This document shows positions 32,590 to 43,248 of a stretch of 64,000 bases of DNA, piece by piece. The number at the start of each line of letters is the position of its first letter. Positions within the stretch are counted from its first letter, which is position 1. Position numbers and translations under genes: made by a program. Origin of the DNA: Muscardinus avellanarius (Eukaryota; Chordata; Mammalia; Rodentia; Gliridae); the NCBI GenBank assembly GCA_963383645.1, contig OY726557.1:151512360-151576359 (forward strand), written 5' to 3'. The notes below the pieces were generated by a model. The model ran no database searches. It worked only from the letters and a program-made list of their open reading frames with translations, and was not told the DNA's origin.

Positions 32590-33030
32590 AGATTAAACAT
32601 GATACATTTAAAAATAAATTATAATGATTATCATTTTAATTGTACATATTTAAGACATACAGTGTGAGGCTTTGATAGGTGTAGCCAATGTATGTTGATC
32701 AAATTAGGGTAATTAGCATTTCTATCTCTTTATACTTGTTCTTCTGTGTTTGTGTGTGAGGAATCAAACCCAGAGTTTTGAGCATGCTAGGTGAGCATTA
32801 TCATTGAGCTATACCCCCAATCCTCTTTAAACTTAAAATTATTTTCACAAACATATAATAGTTGTACATATTTAAGAGGTAGCATGTGTTATTTCAATAT
32901 ATGTAAAAATATGTACTGATTAAAATAAGGTAATTAATTTTCCATCTCCTTATTATTACTTTATGTTTAGAGACTTCCAGCTCTTCTCTGTAGTGATTCA
33001 CAAAATAGATAATACATTATTGTGAAGATA
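32590..33030 (-). repeat. Old L1-like region with internal duplication
   Basis: Two related ~90-bp stretches (32640-32730 and 32860-32955) share tgtacatatttaaga and aattaGcattt/aattaattttcc-type ends; an ID element lies between them. Assignment to L1 is tentative. Confidence 0.4.
32745..32823 (-). mobile_element. ID-like SINE, antisense
   Basis: gaggaatcaaacccagagtt ... agcatgctaggtgagcatta ... gagctatacccccaatcc. Confidence 0.75.
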
Positions 33031-33035
33031 ATAAA

Positions 33036-33242
33036 TCCTTTTTTTTGTGGTTCTGGGGATTAAACCTGGAGGCATTCTATCTCCAAGGTACACTCCCAGC
33101 TCTATTTTATTTTTATTTGGGAACAGGGTTTCACTAAACTGCTGAAAGCCTCACTAAGTGGCTGAGGCTGGCCATGAACATGTAATTCTCCAGTTTTAGC
33201 TTACCAAGTACTGGGATTATAAGCGTGTGCCACCATGCTCAG
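33036..33242 (-). mobile_element. B1-dID SINE, old, antisense
   Basis: tgtggttctggggattaaac to gccaccatgctcagtg. Confidence 0.82.
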
Positions 33243-33277
33243 TGAACATGATAAATTCTTAAACCAAGATGCTATCA

Positions 33278-33385
33278 AAGCCAGGCATGGTGGTGCACAC
33301 TTGTAATCCCAGCATTTGGGAGGGATTCCCTGTCTCAGCTTCCCAAGTACTAAGATTACAGGCATGCACCACTACACCTGGCTTG
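33278..33385. mobile_element. Palindromic SINE 5'-end foldback
   Basis: 33278-33326 is the sense 5' end of the left monomer (gccaggcatggtggtgcaca); 33327-33385 is its inverse (ccaagtactaagattacagg ... acctggctt). Confidence 0.75.
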
Positions 33386-33446
33386 AGAAATACAACTTAA
33401 ACAAATAAGATGATCAGAATAATGTTAAAAATAATAATACAACCTA

Positions 33447-33644
33447 AGCTGGGTGTGGTGGCACACACTTTTAATTCCAGTACTTGGGAGGTTAAAACAG
33501 GAGGATTACAGGTCAGCCTCAGCGACTTCGTGAGGCCTTCTGCAATTTAGCGAGACCCTGTTTCAAAACAAAATATAAAATAGGTCTGGGGATGTAGCTC
33601 AGAGGTAGGATGTACCTGAGTTCAATCCCTTGTACCATACAAAT
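33447..33644 (+). mobile_element. B1-dID SINE, sense
   Basis: Perfect 17-bp duplication aataataatacaaccta at 33430-33446 and 33645-33661. Confidence 0.93.
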
Positions 33645-33661
33645 AATAATAATACAACCTA

Positions 33662-33800
33662 TTATGTATTTAGGATGTTCTATGTTATAGGCACTGTTTT
33701 AAATAATTTACAAGGATGATTATCTTACATACTCCTCATTGGTACTCTATGAGAAGATGTATTTATTATTCAGATGACTGTGAGTACCGAATGAAGGGAT
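33662..33800 (-). repeat. MIR-like core, antisense, diverged
   Basis: atgttataggcactgtttta ... tactctatgagaagatgtat ... attattcagatga, in antisense MIR order. Confidence 0.45.
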
Positions 33801-33823
33801 GGGGATGGTGGACTGCAGTTTAT

Positions 33824-33828
33824 GATGG

Positions 33829-33870
<42 letters not shown>
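33824..33870. repeat. (GAT)n microsatellite
   Basis: About 15 GAT units. Confidence 0.95.
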
Positions 33871-33871
<1 letters not shown>

Positions 33872-34094
33872 ATCTCAGACTTGCGTTTGCTCTAAGCATA
33901 GGGTACTGAATGCGCACGCTATAAGAGATACTGGAAAGGCTCTCCTGCTCAAAAATATTTTCCTCACCCAAGTGTTAGTGTCTGGAATTATACTATTAGA
34001 AAATCATAATTATTTTCAACAAATAGCTTCTTTAATGATTTAAGCATTAAAATAATTTTTAGAATAATAAATAATTTAAAAAATTATGCTGTAG

Positions 34095-34240
34095 TTTTTA
34101 TTTTTGTTTTGAAATAGGATCTCACTAGGTTGCTGAAAATCTCCCTAAGTTGCTGAGGCTGGCCTCAAAGCTGCAATCCTCCTGCCTCAACTTCCCAACT
34201 ACTGGGATTAGAGGTATGCACAGCACCACACCTGGCCTGC
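34095..34240 (-). mobile_element. B1-like left monomer, antisense
   Basis: gaaataggatctcactaggt to gcaccacacctggcc. Confidence 0.7.
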
Positions 34241-34244
34241 AATT

Positions 34245-34630
34245 TACAGTTTTGCATTTATAGGCACACAGTTCACTTTCTTGCCTACGAGGAGAGACCC
34301 CAAATCAACACAACTTAGCACTGTAGCAGAAAAGAAGCCTAAAAAATAACACAAAGGGGTAAATATGCTCCTGTCCTCCAAAAAGTATACATATGTTGGG
34401 ATGTTGTAATTCTGGAGTCTGGTTCAGAAAAATAAAATAGCCACAGAGGACATTTTATTCAGACAACTAAGGAATTTTGAATGTGGAATGTATATCAGCT
34501 AATACTATTGTGTCATTATTAATTTTCCTGAATATCATACTAATATTGTGGTTATGTAGGAGAATGTCTTTGTTCTTAGGAGAATATGTATGCTAAAGTA
34601 GCTAGAGAGGGAATATTATGATGCCTGTAA
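34245..34630. other. CEP126 intron, no recognised feature
   Basis: Unique-looking sequence between two SINEs. Confidence 0.45.
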
Positions 34631-34632
34631 CC

Positions 34633-34852
34633 CCCCTCCTCCCTCTCCCTCTCTCTGAAGTTCTGGGGATTGGACCCAGGGGCATTCTATCTTTGAGCTA
34701 CACACCCAGCCCTTTTTATTTTGTTTTGAAATAGGGTCTCATGAGGCTCCTGAGAGCCACCCTAAGTTGCTGAGGCAGATCTTGAAGCTGCAATCCTCCT
34801 GTCTCAGGTTTCCAACTACTGGGATAATAGGCATGCACCATTATACCTTGCT
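34633..34852 (-). mobile_element. B1-dID SINE, old, antisense
   Basis: CCCT/CTCT tail, then tctggggattggacccaggg to accattataccttgctt. Confidence 0.78.
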
Positions 34853-34893
34853 TGCAATTTACTTTTTAACAGTTAATAAAAATGTATCTTTCT

Positions 34894-35108
34894 AGGCTGG
34901 GTGTGGTGGTGCACGCTTGTAATCCCCAAGCTTGGGAGGCTGAGACAGGAGGATCACACAGGTTCGAAGCCAGCCTCAGCTACTTAGTGAGGCTCTCAGC
35001 AACGTAGTGAGACCCTGTTTCCAAATAAAGTATAAAATAGGTCTGGGAGTATAACTTGGAGGTAGAAAGCCTCTGGGTTCCACCCCAGTACCACACACAC
35101 ACACACAA
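34894..35108 (+). mobile_element. B1-dID SINE, group III, sense, (CA)n tail
   Basis: Perfect duplication aaaaatgtatctttct at 34878-34893 and 35109-35124; the (CA)8 lies inside the insertion. Confidence 0.94.
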
Positions 35109-35404
35109 AAAAATGTATCTTTCTGTGTGTATATGTATCTATCTCTATTCTACATATTTATCTGTCTATCTATTTCATAAAGTAAGCATAGAAAAATATC
35201 AACAATTAGTGAATCAAAGTGCAGAGTAAAATAACATGAAATAAAAACAATAGGAAAACAGCAGACAAGAATAGAATGTCCAAATATGCATTCAGGATAT
35301 GACAAAACAATTATGGTATCATTATTTAAACAGTTAATAATTATTTGATATCACATTATATATTAAATTATATATAATTTTAAATAATATACATATTATT
35401 TTAT

Positions 35405-35802
35405 TTGCTAGTACTGAGGATTGAACCCAGGGGTGTTCTACTTCTGAGCTATACCTCAGCCTTTTTATTTTTTATTTTATTTATTTATTTATTTATTTTT
35501 GGTGGTACTGGGGTTCTTGGAAGCCCTTCTACCTCAGGGCTACACTCCCAGACCTATTTTATATTTTTTATTTATTTGGAAACAGGGTCTCTTAAGCCAG
35601 TCAGACTGACTATGAACCTGTGTGATCCTCCTGTCTCTGCCTCCCAAACACGGGGATTACAAGCGTGCGCCACCACGCCCGGCTATTTTTTATTTTGAAA
35701 CAAGGTCTTCCCAAGTTGCTGAGCCTGGCCTTGAACCTATTATCCTCCTGTCTCATCCTTCTACATACTGGGATTACTGTTGTATGCTACTCTGCTTTGC
35801 TA
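35405..35802 (-). mobile_element. Group I SINE (host), antisense
   Basis: Right monomer 35405-35460 and left monomer about 35687-35802, split in the linker by a group II element. Confidence 0.85.
35480..35685 (-). mobile_element. B1-dID SINE, group II, nested
   Basis: (TTTA)n tail then ggtggtactggggttcttgg; ends gcgccaccacgcccggct. Confidence 0.9.
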
Positions 35803-36209
35803 AGAATTCTGTTTTTATGTAATTTTCTTTGAAAGTAAGTGGAAAGTTATGACATATGTTAGGGATATGGGTAAGGGCAGAGATCACTACCAATGTTAAC
35901 TTTCTAGCAATGGTCCCATTAGACCACATAATGAAAATTACTTGAAGACTGGTATGCTAATACCTGTTTCTGCTCTCACAACTGATAAAATACTCTACAT
36001 GTAACAATCTTTGTATTCTCATTTTTAAAATGAGATGATATTTACTTGATTATTTATGAAACATCTTAGTATGATAAAAAGTTGGTTGAGGTGAAAAACT
36101 ATCAATATCAATATCAACAAAAATTGGTATCAACAAGGGTTCTTATTGATATATACATGACATCATGACACTTCCATAAAAAGGAAAAAAGAATTCTTCA
36201 AATACTTAC

Positions 36210-36274
36210 CAGAAGTGGTATTATTTTTAAAGTATTTTTGATGGATGGATTTTTGCAAATGGTTTCTTGTACAT
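36210..36274 (-). CDS. CEP126: CEP126 penultimate exon (65 nt)
   Basis: Acceptor taatttttcag and donor CTG/GTAAGT on the minus strand. The first two bases complete a tyrosine codon begun in the exon at 48.8 kb; the exon then reads VQETICKNPSIKNTL... to IIPLL and ends in phase 0. I expected this short peptide from memory of CEP126 before locating it, which is good support for the gene assignment. No domain is assigned to this C-terminal stretch. The exon is 272 bp from a large L1 stack in the upstream intron. Confidence 0.85.
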
Positions 36275-36703
36275 CTGAAAAATTATACCATGACACAAAA
36301 AATAATTTAGTTATGTATACTGAAAAAGAAAGATGACTAGTAGATAAATATTAAGTTCTGTGTCAAAATATTCAAAATTGATTAAGAGACTTTTTCTATT
36401 GACATCCAAAATAGTCACTATACTATATATTAGGTACAAAAGTAAATTAATTTCATAAAAACCTTTTTGATGAAATGGAATTCCTATAGAACATTGACTA
36501 TCATATAACAATCTTGATTCAAATGTTTTCTTTACCATTTTGCTTTTTTCATTTTTTAATTTTATTGGTGCACTATAGTCTCACATCATAATTTGGATCA
36601 TGTTGAAAATGGCATATATTCACAAAGTATTTGGTGCCCCTCCTTCCCCTTTTCCCTCCCTCCCAATACTGAGTGTCCAGGTTCCCAATGTTATATTCAC
36701 ATA

Positions 36704-38137
36704 GGTCCAACACTGCGACACATAGGCACAGACAAAAAACTTTCTCAACAAGACCCCAAAGGCACAAGCAACTAAAAAGTGAATCAATATGTGGGATTGC
36801 ATGAAACTGAAGAGCTTTTGTACAGCAAAGGAAACTATCAAGAACTTCAACCGAGAGTCAACAGAATGGGAGAAGATTTTTGCCAACTACTCCTCTGATA
36901 GAGGACTAATATCTAGAATATACAGAGAACTCAAGTAACTCAGCACTAAGAAAACAATGTAATAAAAAATGGACAAGTGAATTAAATAGACACTTCATGA
37001 AGAAACTCAAATGGTTAATAAATGCATGTAAAAATGCTCAACATCATTAGCAATCAGAGAGATGCAAATCAAAACTACCCTGAGATTCCACCTAACTCCA
37101 ACTAGAATGACAATCAATCAAAATACAAACAATGCTTGTAATGCCAACATTTGAGAGGCTGAGACAGGAGGATTGCGGTTTGCAGCCAGCCTCAGCTACT
37201 TAGAGAGGTCCATTGCAACTCAGTGAGACCGTTTCAAAATAAAGTATAAAAAGTATGCTGAGGGTGTTGCTTGGAGGTAGATTGCCCCTGGATTCCATCC
37301 CCAGTACTGCAACAAACAAACAAACAAACAAACAACCAACCAAACAAACAAGCAAGCAAGCAAACACACACACAACAAATGCTGGCAAGGATGTGGAGAG
37401 GTGGGAACTCTAATACATCGTTGGTGGGATTGCAAATCAGTGCAACAACTTGGAAAAACTGTATGGAGGATCCTCAGAAAAATGGGAATGAACTTACCAT
37501 ATGATCTAGCAATACCACTTCTGAATATCTACCCAAAAGAATGGAAACCAAACTACCAAACTAATGCATGTGTATCTATGTTCACAGCTGCACAATTCAC
37601 CATAGCCAAACCATGGAACCAGCCAAAATGTCCATCAACAGATAAATGGATTAAAAACTATGGGATATGCACACAATGGGATTTTACTCATTCATAAAGA
37701 AAAACACAATTACATTATTTATAGGGAAATGGATGGAACTGGAGAACATTATGCTAAGTGAGATTAGTTAGCCACAAAAAATAGAAATCAGATGCTCTCC
37801 CTAATATGCAGAAGCAAGGGAGAAAATGGGTCATAGGAACCACAGATGAAGGAACTCTAGATGAAGAAGGAGATAGTATAAATGAGCAAATAAGGAGACC
37901 TAAGGGAATGGGAGGGGGGAAGAGGGAAATTCTCTAATGCACATGATGTACTTTAACAAATATATCACTATCAAGTACTAAGCCAAACATAAGAAGGAGG
38001 GAGTGGGAGGGAATGGGGTGGGAACTGGGTAAGGGCTAACTGGGTGATGTATGCATGTATGTCTCCACCATCTTATACCTCATTAAGATATATGACTAAT
38101 ATATACGACTAATGCACCAATAAAAAATAAAAAAACA
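36704..38137 (+). mobile_element. 5'-truncated L1, sense, nested
   Basis: Perfect 16-bp duplication aatgttatattcacat at 36688-36703 and 38138-38153. It contains the ORF2 C-terminal region (gggattgcatgaaactgaag; aagatttttgccaactactc) and a 3' UTR ending aatgcaccaataaaa plus A tail. ORF2 frames are broken. A SINE interrupts it at about 37131-37370. Confidence 0.92.
37131..37370 (+). mobile_element. Group I SINE, sense, in the L1
   Basis: 5'-truncated left monomer (tgcttgtaatgccaacattt). The right monomer ends ccagtactgc and a (CAAA)n-type tail follows. Confidence 0.85.
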
Positions 38138-38984
38138 ATGTTATATTCACATGTATACACATATTTGAATGTAGCTTTTCCATGAATAAACCTTAGCCTT
38201 CTTCCTCCCCTACACTTCCTTTCTGGTTTCACTGAGGTTTCCCCTCCATTATCTGGAATCCCTCTGGTATCCCTAATACTCCTTAGATTGAGCATATTAG
38301 AGAAAACATATGTCCTTTCTTTTTCTGTGCTTGGCTAATCTCACTTAACATAATGTTCTCCAGGTCTTTTTATCTTCTTGCAAATAACATGATTTTGTTC
38401 TTCTTTATTGCTGAGTAGAATTCCATTGTGTGTATTTCACATAATTTTGCAATCCATTCATCTGTTGATGGAGACCTAGGTTGGTTCCATATTTTGGCTA
38501 TTATGAATTGTGCTGCTATTAACATGGGTATGCATATGTTACTGTAGTTCTCTGATATCAACCCCTTTGGAAAGATACCCAGGAGTGGTATAGCCAGATC
38601 ATATAGCGGATCAATTTTCAGTTTTCTTTTCTTTTTTTTTTTTAATTTTATTTTATTGGTGCACTGTATTCATACATCATAGTGGGATACAAACTTTTGT
38701 AGACATACATGCACACATCGCCCAGTCAGCCCCCACCCAATCCCCACCCCATTCTCTCCCCATCCCTCCTTCCCATGCTTGGCTTAGTGGTTGACATCTA
38801 GTATTATAACAATTTATCCAAAATTAAGAATGATAATCTCACATAACAGTTTCATTTGTCTGATACCAAGCGTTTGATGATTTAAAGATAGCATTTCAAT
38901 ATTTCTTTTTGCTTTCTTTCTTACTAGAGCATATTTTTTCTGTTTTTTTTTAGGTGAAACTATCATATATTTATATATTTATTT

Positions 38985-39650
38985 TTCAGAAAAAAATCTA
39001 TCCTAATATGGAATATGAATTCTAGATACCCAAAACGATCTTGAAAAAGAACAAAGCTAGCAGATATATATTTTCTGATTTCAAACCATATACAGCTACA
39101 ATAATTGAAACAGCGTAGTACTATTCTAAAGGCAGATATATAGACCATTGGAGTTAAATACAAGCCTAGAGCTAAATTCTTCCCTATATTGTCAAGTTAT
39201 TTTTGACAAGGTTTCCACGAACATTTGGTGGTGGAAATAATAATCTTTTAACTAAATATTGTTGAAAAATAATAATTACATGGAAAAGAATAAAATTGGA
39301 CCTTTACCTAATCCCATATACAAGTATTAACTCAAAATAGATAAAAGACCTAAATATAAATCTTAAGACTATAAACTTTTAGGAGAAAATCTGGGTCATA
39401 AAACCTCACAACATTGAAATTGGCAGTGATTTCTTGGATATGATTTCAATGGCACAGGCAACAGAAGAATATACAAACTCCCTAAAAAATAAAAGAAAAT
39501 ATTGTATATCCAAAGACAATGTAAACAGAGTTAAAAGTTACTAATAGAATTGGATAAAATATTTCCAAATGCTATATCTGAAGGTATATTAATATTCCAA
39601 CTAGAAATCCTAAAAATTAACAACAATAAAGGCAAACAATACAACTTAGA
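38985..39650 (+). repeat. Inverted L1 ORF2 fragment inside copy B
   Basis: Reads as L1 ORF2 on the plus strand: aaaacgatcttgaaaaagaa, ctacaataattgaaacagcg, gggtcataaaacctcacaac. Opposite to the element's own ORF1 and 3' UTR. Borders match those in copy A. Confidence 0.8.
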
Positions 39651-39699
39651 GATAGGTAAAAGACTAACATAAATAATGAATCTCCACAGATAACCAATC

Positions 39700-40617
39700 T
39701 TAGTTGTCTGTTGGATGGAAACTCTTGTTTCTCTGGTTCTGGTGAGTGTTACCTATTTCTTCTTTGTAGTTAATCTCTTTGAGTATTTTCTCTAGCGCTG
39801 GTTTTGAAGACATAAATTCCTTCAGTTTCTGTTTGTCATGGAAGCTTCTTATTTCTCCATCTAATTTGATAGAAAGTTTTGCTGGATAGGAAATTTTTGG
39901 CTGGAAGTTGTTTTCTTTCAGAGTTTGGAATATGTTACTCCAAGCCCTTCTGGCTCTCATGACTTGGTTTGGGAAGTCTGGAGTGATTCTAATTGGTTTG
40001 CCTCTGAATGTCAGTTGGCCCTTTGTTTTTGTTGCCTTTAAGATTCTCTGCTTGGCTTCCACATTGGTCATTTTGACAATTATATGGCGTGGGGATCCTC
40101 TTCTCCGATCCTGTCTAAAGGGAGTTCTATAAGTTTCCTGGATCTGTGTATCAACCTCTTGCTCTATATTTGGAAAATTTTCTGCTATTACTTCCTTGAA
40201 GAGATTGTTGATCCCTTTGGTATCACTTTCTTTTCCCTCCTCTATTCCAATTATTCTTAGGTTAGCTCTCTTAAGATGGGCCCATATTTCTTCAATGTCA
40301 GATTCCTGCTGTTGGATATTTTTTTCTAGATTAGAAACTATGCATTCATTTTTGGATTGCTCATCTTCTAAGAGCGAGATTCTGTTCCCCATGTGGTCTA
40401 ATCGGTTGTTTGTGCTTTGAATTGAGGCCTTTACTTCATTAATTGCATCCTTTATCTCTTTTTGGCTCTCTCTGAGTTCTTTTCGAAGCACCTCTATTAT
40501 TTCTACAGTTACTTTCCTGATTTGATCTTCTAGAAATCTCTGATTTTCTGTTTTATCAGGTTCTGATGTTGTGGGGTTGTGCACATTCATTACTCCAGTG
40601 TTATTCCTCTTTCCCAT
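39700..40617 (-). CDS. L1-type ORF1 protein, intact (305 aa)
   Basis: L1 ORF1p is a trimeric RNA-binding protein that coats L1 RNA and acts as a nucleic-acid chaperone. The first ATG of the long open frame is used as start (MGKRNNTGVMNVHN); an in-frame GTG 15 codons upstream is less likely. A charged, heptad-rich coiled coil covers about residues 25-113 (FLEDQIRKVTVEII...). The RRM runs from NLRIIGIEEG to PRHIIVKM (about 118-173) and the C-terminal domain has GKPIRITPDFP, RARRAW and ISYPAKLS (about 195-238 onward). It ends HPTDN. The length is slightly below human ORF1p (338 aa). No frameshift or stop. Function inferred from family; expression unknown. Confidence 0.85.
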   Translation of the reverse strand: MGKRNNTGVMNVHNPTTSEPDKTENQRFLEDQIRKVTVEIIEVLRKELRESQKEIKDAINEVKASIQSTNNRLDHMGNRISLLEDEQSKNECIVSNLEKNIQQQESDIEEIWAHLKRANLRIIGIEEGKESDTKGINNLFKEVIAENFPNIEQEVDTQIQETYRTPFRQDRRRGSPRHIIVKMTNVEAKQRILKATKTKGQLTFRGKPIRITPDFPNQVMRARRAWSNIFQTLKENNFQPKISYPAKLSIKLDGEIRSFHDKQKLKEFMSSKPALEKILKEINYKEEIGNTHQNQRNKSFHPTDN

Positions 40618-41430
40618 GATTTCGGAGGTTTGTGCCTTCTCTGGGTTCTTCCCTTGGGTCACTATGGCTTCACTTAAGGTGCTCTGGATCTCGAGTCTGT
40701 ATTATCTCAGACCCCACTGCAACCACTAACCAATCCTTTACTGGGTTGTATCACAGAGTCTCCGACCCAGAGAGTCGATAGAGGCTGCTTTAGACTGTGG
40801 GGGGTGCCAGGTTGCACGTTCTCCTATGGTGTGATATCTCTGCCACCACCACTCCCTCACTGGGTCAAGTCCCAGGAGGCCCAATACTGCGATTTCTCCT
40901 CTGTGGCCCGCAATTTGACTCACTGTTCTTGAGTACGCAGATGTAGCTGTACTGGACTCGGTGAATTCACTGCTGCTGCCGCCGCCGGTGGCAATATGGC
41001 GCCTCTGCCACGCCCTCGGCCATGAAGCTGGCGTATTTTTTCTTCTCTGGTTTTGATTTCCACTCTGAATCCCTGCAGCGTGTGCTGAGCTCAGCCACTG
41101 GGAGCTTTAAATGCTGTCTGCGCCGAAAGATCCCGCCTGGCTGTTCCGCAGCGGCTCTCCTGGCTTGCTGTAGCCGTCCGTTGAGTTCGCCGCTGCCGCC
41201 GGCAGTATGACGCTGCTGCCGCGTCCTCGGGCGCGTGTGTCTCCTCTGTGGCCCTGAGCTCTGTTCTCAGTCCGCTTTCTCTCTGGAGCCTGGTGGTTTT
41301 TTTTGTTTTTCTGGTGATGTTGTTTTCTGGCTATGAAAGGCGCTCTTTTTGTGGTAATGGAGATTGGTTGTTAGCGGGACTCTTAAGCCCCGCTTTTCTC
41401 GGTCGCCATCTTCCCGGAAGTCCCCCCCTC
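40618..41430 (-). promoter_or_regulatory. HAL1-like 5' UTR with CpG-rich, YY1-like promoter start
   Basis: The element begins ggacttccgggaagatggcg on the minus strand; AAGATGGCGACC (41401-41412) resembles the YY1 site at the start of human L1. About 40975-41240 is unusually CpG- and GCC-rich for this window. The minus orientation matches CEP126. Confidence 0.6.
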
Positions 41431-42431
41431 CAGTTTTCTAAGGAATCTTTACACTGATCTCCATAGTGGCTGAACTAGTTTGCACTTCCACCAACAGTGT
41501 AAAAGAGTTCCTCTTTCCCCACTTCCTTAACAGCATTTGTTGTTGTTTGACTTCTTTATGCCTGTTACTCTAATTAGGGTTAGATGGAAAATCAGGGAAG
41601 TTTTGATTTGTATCTCCCTGATGGCTAATGATGTTGAACATTTTTTTCATGTATCAATTGACCATTTGTATCTCTTCTTTTGTGAAGTGTCTATTCAATT
41701 CAGTTGCCCATTTCTTAATTGGGTTATTTGCTTTGCTAGTGTAGAGTTTTTTGTGCTCTTTGTATATTCTGGTTACTAGCCCTGTATCATTGTGGTGGAT
41801 GGTAAAGATCTCCCTTCTTCTGTAGGCTTTCTCTTTAGATTCTTGATGGCTTCCTTTGATGAACAAAAACTTTTTAGCTTGATGCTACTCCACTTACTAC
41901 TTCTTGTTTTAATTTCCTGTGCTTTGGAGGTCTTACTGAGGAAGTTACTACCTGTGCCTATATGTTGGAGTGTTGAACCTATGCCCTCCTTTAGTAGCTT
42001 CACAGTCTCTGGTCTGATTTCCAGGTCTTTGATCCATTGTGAGTGGAATCCTGTGCATAGTGAGAAGTAAAGATTTAGTTCCATCTTTCTACAAATGGAT
42101 AGCCAGTTCTCCCAGCACCATTTGTTGAAAAGGCTTTTTTTTTCCTTCAGTGTATGAATTTGGCCCCTTTGGCAAACATCAATTGACTGTAAGTGTGTGG
42201 GTTTATTTTTGTATCTTCTGTTCTACTGGTCTGTGTGCCTGTTATTGTGCCAATACCATGCTGTTTTAACTACTATTGCTCTATAGTATAATTTTAAATC
42301 AGGGATTGTGATGCCTTCCTCCATGGTTCTTATTGCTGAGAATTGCTTGGGCTATTCTGGGTCTTTTCTTTCTCTGTATATAATTCATGACTAATTTTTT
42401 AAGGTCTATAAAGAACGTCATTGGTATTTTA

Positions 42432-42647
42432 TTTTATTTTTATTTTTTGGTGGTACTGGGGTTCCTGGAAGCCCTTCTACCTCTGGGATACACTCCCATG
42501 GGCTACACTCCCAGACCTATTTTTTTAAACTTTTTTATGTGGAAACAGGGTCTCTTAAGCCAGTGAGGCTGGCTCCGAAAGAGCGCGATCCTCCTGTCTC
42601 TGCCTCCCAAGCGCGGAGATTACAAGCGTGTGCCACCACTCCCGGCT
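42432..42647 (-). mobile_element. B1-dID SINE, group II, in old L1
   Basis: Perfect 14-bp duplication gtcattggtatttt at 42417-42430 and 42648-42661. A short ctacactccca repeat within the right monomer. Confidence 0.93.
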
Positions 42648-43034
42648 GTCATTGGTATTTTGATAGGAATTGCATTAAATATGTAGATCACTTTTGGTAA
42701 AATGGCCATTTTGGTGATATTTATTCTGCCTATCCATGAGCAAGGGAGATCTTTCCATCTTCCAAGGTCTTCTTCAATTTCTTTAATGTTTTATAGTTTT
42801 CATTGTAGAGGTCTTTTATGTCTTTCTTTTTGAAGAGCTAAAAATGAATTTCATCTTTGGAACCACTCAAGAAACAAGATGTTAATTTAGCTACTGAGGT
42901 ACAAAAAAATTGAGCTATTTGGTCAATGTTCATCTTTTCAATCTTTAGATTTTTTTCCATAAAATAGGAAAAATCTGAGTAAAAGAAAAATAATTCAGTC
43001 AGAATGTTTTATGTAAAAAATTTAAATATGTAGA

Positions 43035-43248
43035 AGTAGTGGGATGTGGTGGTACACATTTGTAATTCCAGTACTTGGGATGCTGAGACAGGAAGATCGT
43101 GGTTTGAGGACAGCCTTACCTACTTAGTAAGGCCTTCTGCAACTAAGTGAGACCTTGTTTCAAAATAAAGAGTAAAAATTAGGGCTGGAGGTATAGTTTG
43201 GAGGTAGAATGGAACCCTGGGTTCCATCCCCAGTACCACAAAAAATTA
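43035..43248 (+). mobile_element. B1-dID SINE, group I, sense
   Basis: gtgggatgtggtggtacaca to ccatccccagtaccac. Confidence 0.87.

Larger units (their letters stand above)
38628..41430 (-). mobile_element. HAL1-like chimeric element, copy B, full length
   Basis: Minus-strand order: 5' UTR (41430-40618), ORF1 (40617-39700), inverted L1 ORF2 fragment (about 39650-38985), 3' UTR and A tail (to 38628). The 9-bp cagttttct lies at 38619-38627 and 41431-41439 and joins the interrupted old L1 exactly. No sense ORF2 is present. The architecture is shared with copy A at 17.26 kb, which lies in the opposite orientation and between different target duplications. HAL1 elements (L1s reduced to ORF1) are known; I do not know of a description of one with this inverted filler. 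It lies in the CEP126 intron in the same orientation as the gene. Confidence 0.85.
36546..42840 (-). mobile_element. Old L1, antisense, split by two later L1-type insertions
   Basis: Pieces in order: 3' end 36546-36703 (tattggtgcactatagtc), 38138-38627 and 41431-42416 plus 42648-42840 (antisense ORF2, e.g. agtggctgaactagtttgca and tttgatccattgtgagtgga). Removing the insertions restores a collinear ORF2-to-3' end. It is 5'-truncated at about 42840. Confidence 0.85.

Noticed and set aside
37321..37370. Regularly spaced CAAA/CAAG repeats as a CRISPR-like array
   Set aside because: A simple-sequence SINE tail in a mammalian genome; there are no spacers.
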